In this document: positions 61,389-64,000 of the stretch, piece by piece
Layout of the letters: each line of letters opens with the position of its first letter
Numbering within the stretch: the first letter of the stretch is position 1
Assembly (NCBI GenBank): GCA_019022495.1
Contig: JAFEKR010000005.1
Coordinates: forward strand, 2,294,001-2,358,000
Source of the DNA: Epichloe hybrida
Lineage: Eukaryota > Ascomycota > Sordariomycetes > Hypocreales > Clavicipitaceae
DNA length: 64,000 nucleotides
Direction of reading: 5' to 3'
The notes under the pieces: model-generated
Databases searched by the model: none
What the model was told of the DNA's origin: nothing
The model's input: the letters and a program-made list of their open reading frames with translations, nothing else
Made by a program: the position numbers and the translations under genes

Positions 61389-62186
61389 ACACTACTAGTG
61401 TACTACTTAGTTTACCTAGTTATACTATACGCTCTTTAAGTGTATTAATACTTATAGTAATCCTAATAATAATCTATACTTTCTTAATAATATATATATC
61501 TCTTATTTCTATAACTTAGTTACTGCTAATATACTACTAGCATCTAATACACATAAAACGCAAACTTTATAATACACTTCTAACTACTAAAAATACTAAT
61601 AAGCATAGGTAGGTAAAGTAAGCGTAGCTTATAGCAAAAGTTATATATAAGGCTAATGCTAATAAATAAGTTACTATATTACTACTTAATAATACTATTA
61701 ATCTAGAAGTCTAGATTAATATTTCTAATAGTTTACGTTTTATTATACAAAATCTTTTATTTATATATACTTCCTATGCTCTAGCTTATAGCTTTACTAA
61801 CTTACTAGTAGCTTACTACTAATATATCCACGCTTCCTACTTATATTAGGCTACTAGACCTCCCTAGTAAGCTTTATACGTATATATACAAAGAGAGGGA
61901 TTTTTCTAATAATAAGGATAAATCCTCCGCCCTTATTATTACTAGTAAGGCTACTAAGGGCCTAGTAGGTAACGTATTAATAGAGTAATTAGTGTAAAGT
62001 AGCTATAAGTTAGGTTATCTAAGAAATTATCTAGTTTTTTTTCTATATATTACTACTACTATCTAAAATCTATTAAATACACCTTTATATCCGCAAACTA
62101 GCTACTTAGTTACCGATTATAATCTTTAATAATATCTATTATAATAAAATCTCTTTTCTTTACCTAAGAATTCTCTAAAGTATTAT
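61389..62186 (+). pseudogene. Unrecognised degraded gene, continuation after M
   Basis: If M and one CTAAC are removed, the frame of 57773-59212 continues at 61389 (TLLVYYLVYLVILYAL...), again broken only by TAA/TAG for several hundred bases, with a Gln-type-stop-rich stretch near 61440-61480. An alternative phase is also fairly open (KRKLYNTLLTTKNTNKH at 61556-61606), so the true frame is uncertain. It ends at the LTR of Copia F. No domain recognised. Confidence 0.35.
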
Positions 62187-62495
62187 TATTGGAACAAAGG
62201 TGATATCAATCGCGCGTCGCAGCCGCAATTACCTAGCAGAAGCTTGGGCCGCGCGCGGACCCTACACGTGACCTATAACCTAGCACGTTAATTAGCTAGG
62301 AAATATAGGGATATAAACGCGTAACCCCTTTTCCCTTTATGTATTATAACTTCTAGCTTTTTACCTCTCTTTTCCTAAAAAACTTAATTAATCATAATAA
62401 CAGATATCGCAGCCTAGAATAGATAATTAATAATAATACTATTCTTTAGGCTTACAACTGTATTATATTAAATTTAATACCCTGTAAATCTAACA
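62187..62495 (+). repeat. 5' LTR of Copia F
   Basis: 309 bp from TATTGGAACAAAGGTGAT to AAATCTAACA. It keeps CAATCGCGCGTCGCAGCCGC and the GCGCGCGG core. 62496-62889 is leader. Confidence 0.93.
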
Positions 62496-62889
62496 CTAAT
62501 TAGTAGTTACCTTCATAAATAACCACGCAGTCTTCGAACACCATAGATTAGTAAAGTTAATTAGAAGAGGTAGCTTATCTAATAATAACTTACCCTATGT
62601 AATAGGAGGGCTATATTTAATAATAAGTTATGCTAACGGAAAGGTATAATATAGCTCTCTTCTTACTTTAGTATTAATATCTATATCTATATAAACCTTA
62701 AAATAATAAAGAAAGGTTTAATGCTAGTAGCTAAGCTATCCCCTTATCTTTCTTTATTATATATTTTATTACACACTTAAAGTTAACTACCTTACCTTAT
62801 AATCCTTTATATCTAAAATATATTATATAATTATAGTTATACCCCTTATCTCCTTATATTATAAGATCTACCTCCCTTAATTAATTAGA

Positions 62890-64000
62890 ATATTAGATAT
62901 AGCTAGACTATCTAGGACCTCTAGTTAATTTAGAGTTCCTAGTAAGACTAATAGCTATAATAATACTATAGAAGGTATTAAAATAGGAGATAGTAATAAA
63001 TACCTTAACAAAGGAAAACCCCCTATTTACACTAACCTATACCCTTATATCTCTATAAGGCTTTAATAATATATCACAAAAGAACTACTCTAATAAATAG
63101 GAAGTTCTAAACATAAAGAGATAAGAATACCTAAGGAAATTAGTCTCTATATCCTTATAAAGACTAAATAATATAAGAAGTAAGAGTTATTTAAAAGAAC
63201 ACTATTCTCTAAATTTAGTAATAACTTCTATAAATAGTTAAGGGATAAGTTTATAGAAGGGAGAGACCTTTTATAAAATAGACTTTAAGACTATTTTCTT
63301 TATAATAGAGTATATATAACTATTAGAAGAGGCACTAAGATAGTAAATAACCTTAAAGAAGTAGTAAACTAAGAAGAATTTAGATTTTAGACTCTTAAAG
63401 AAATTAAAGAGGCTAGGAAAAAATATATAGGCTTCTAAAAGAACCTATAGAATAAAGAGTTCTTCTATAATTTACTAGATAATAGTAATATTAAAACTAG
63501 GTAACTTACCCTATTACTCTATTTATTAGTATAATTACTATTAAAAGGATTAATAAGCTAGACTCCCCTAGGAAGACTAAGTTAATTCCCTCTAGGAAGG
63601 CCTAGCTAATCTCCCCTAGGAAGGTTAATTAACCTAGAGTTAAGACTACCTAAGGATACTATTTATAAGTATCTATAGGTAACTCCCCTACTTATACCTT
63701 TACTAAAGGTAAGTTAGTAGTATTACCCTAGTAATACTACTAATAATACCCCTAAGTAAGAGAGTTACTAATAGAGGTAACCTATACTATCTAGGGCTAG
63801 TAATGCCCTTATTAGCATAGCTTAAAGAGCTATAATTCCTCCTTCCTAATATAAGGAAGAGAAGGATTAGAGGGAATAATAAGCCCTAAGGGTACTACCT
63901 ATAAAGCTACCCTCTTACTTCCTAAAAACCTTACTACCCCTTTTATAAATATAAAGGGAAATACCTAGAGGACCCCTATAGACCTAGAGACCTTTACTAA
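62890..64000 (+). pseudogene. Degraded Copia gag of element F, partial
   Basis: Starts at ATA (62890), where copy A has the gag ATG. It reads the same N-terminal gag as A and C with TAA/TAG stops, reaching the Pro/Leu-codon region near 63550-63620. The zinc knuckle lies beyond the window. Confidence 0.8.

Larger units (their letters stand above)
62187..64000 (+). mobile_element. Copia retrotransposon F (family alpha), 5' end, cut by the window edge
   Basis: Plus-strand family-alpha copy with its 5' LTR at 62187-62495, leader and gag start. It continues beyond 64000. Close to C at 6983-8790 with a similar level of mutation. Left flank for a duplication is TTATTAT-like (to 62186); the right end is not visible. 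Confidence 0.92.

Noticed and set aside
57773..62186. Captain gene (DUF3435 tyrosine recombinase) of a Starship element
   Set aside because: The position and plus-strand frame prompted the idea, but I could not see the R...HxxR...Y recombinase residues or any element boundary, so I leave it unassigned.

Overview
This window looks like a piece of an AT-rich, repeat-only block from a filamentous ascomycete (Pezizomycotina) genome. Almost every base can be assigned to a transposable element. The elements carry the marks of repeat-induced point mutation (RIP): paired LTRs differ essentially only by C-to-T / G-to-A transitions, TpA is very common, and Gln (CAA/CAG) and Trp (TGG) codons in recognisable gag-pol frames have become TAA/TAG stops. 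I found no intact host gene, tRNA, rRNA or CRISPR array. The few open frames are short survivors inside dead retrotransposon genes, or shadows.

Elements were inserted into one another, and several boundaries are exact. I use private letters for them. Left block (1-28979): Copia copy B (+ strand) is the host. Into it went Copia A (- strand, 1-6154, running off the left edge) and Copia C (+ strand, 6983-27230, duplication TTAAG). C was itself split twice: by a Ty3/Gypsy chromovirus D (- strand, 10857-17441, duplication CTATT) and by a second-family Copia G (+ strand, 18197-24973, duplication GGATT). A, B, C, L and F belong to one Copia family with LTRs of about 287-309 bp. G, H and N form a second Copia clade.

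Middle block (28980-44152): Copia L (- strand) contains a hAT-like terminal-inverted-repeat element K (29646-37769, 8-bp duplication ACTATAGG). K contains Copia N (31093-37366, duplication AAAAA). An unassigned 315-bp segment follows L.

Right block (44153-64000): truncated Copia H (-), then Copia I (-) with a different LTR. I is cut by a second Gypsy copy E (-), which ends where a different LTR (J) begins. From about 57.2 to 62.2 kb lies the only stretch that is not obviously an LTR retrotransposon. It has gene-like features (a short GT-AG intron, an ATG, a long coherent frame with Gln-type stops) and a small GC-rich island. It is interrupted by a second, inverted hAT-like copy M (59213-61383). 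Copia F (+) starts at 62187 and runs off the right edge.

Functionally this is a graveyard. The encoded machinery (Gag with CCHC knuckle, aspartic protease, integrase, reverse transcriptase, RNase H, and a chromodomain in the Gypsy) is recognisable but inactivated in every copy.
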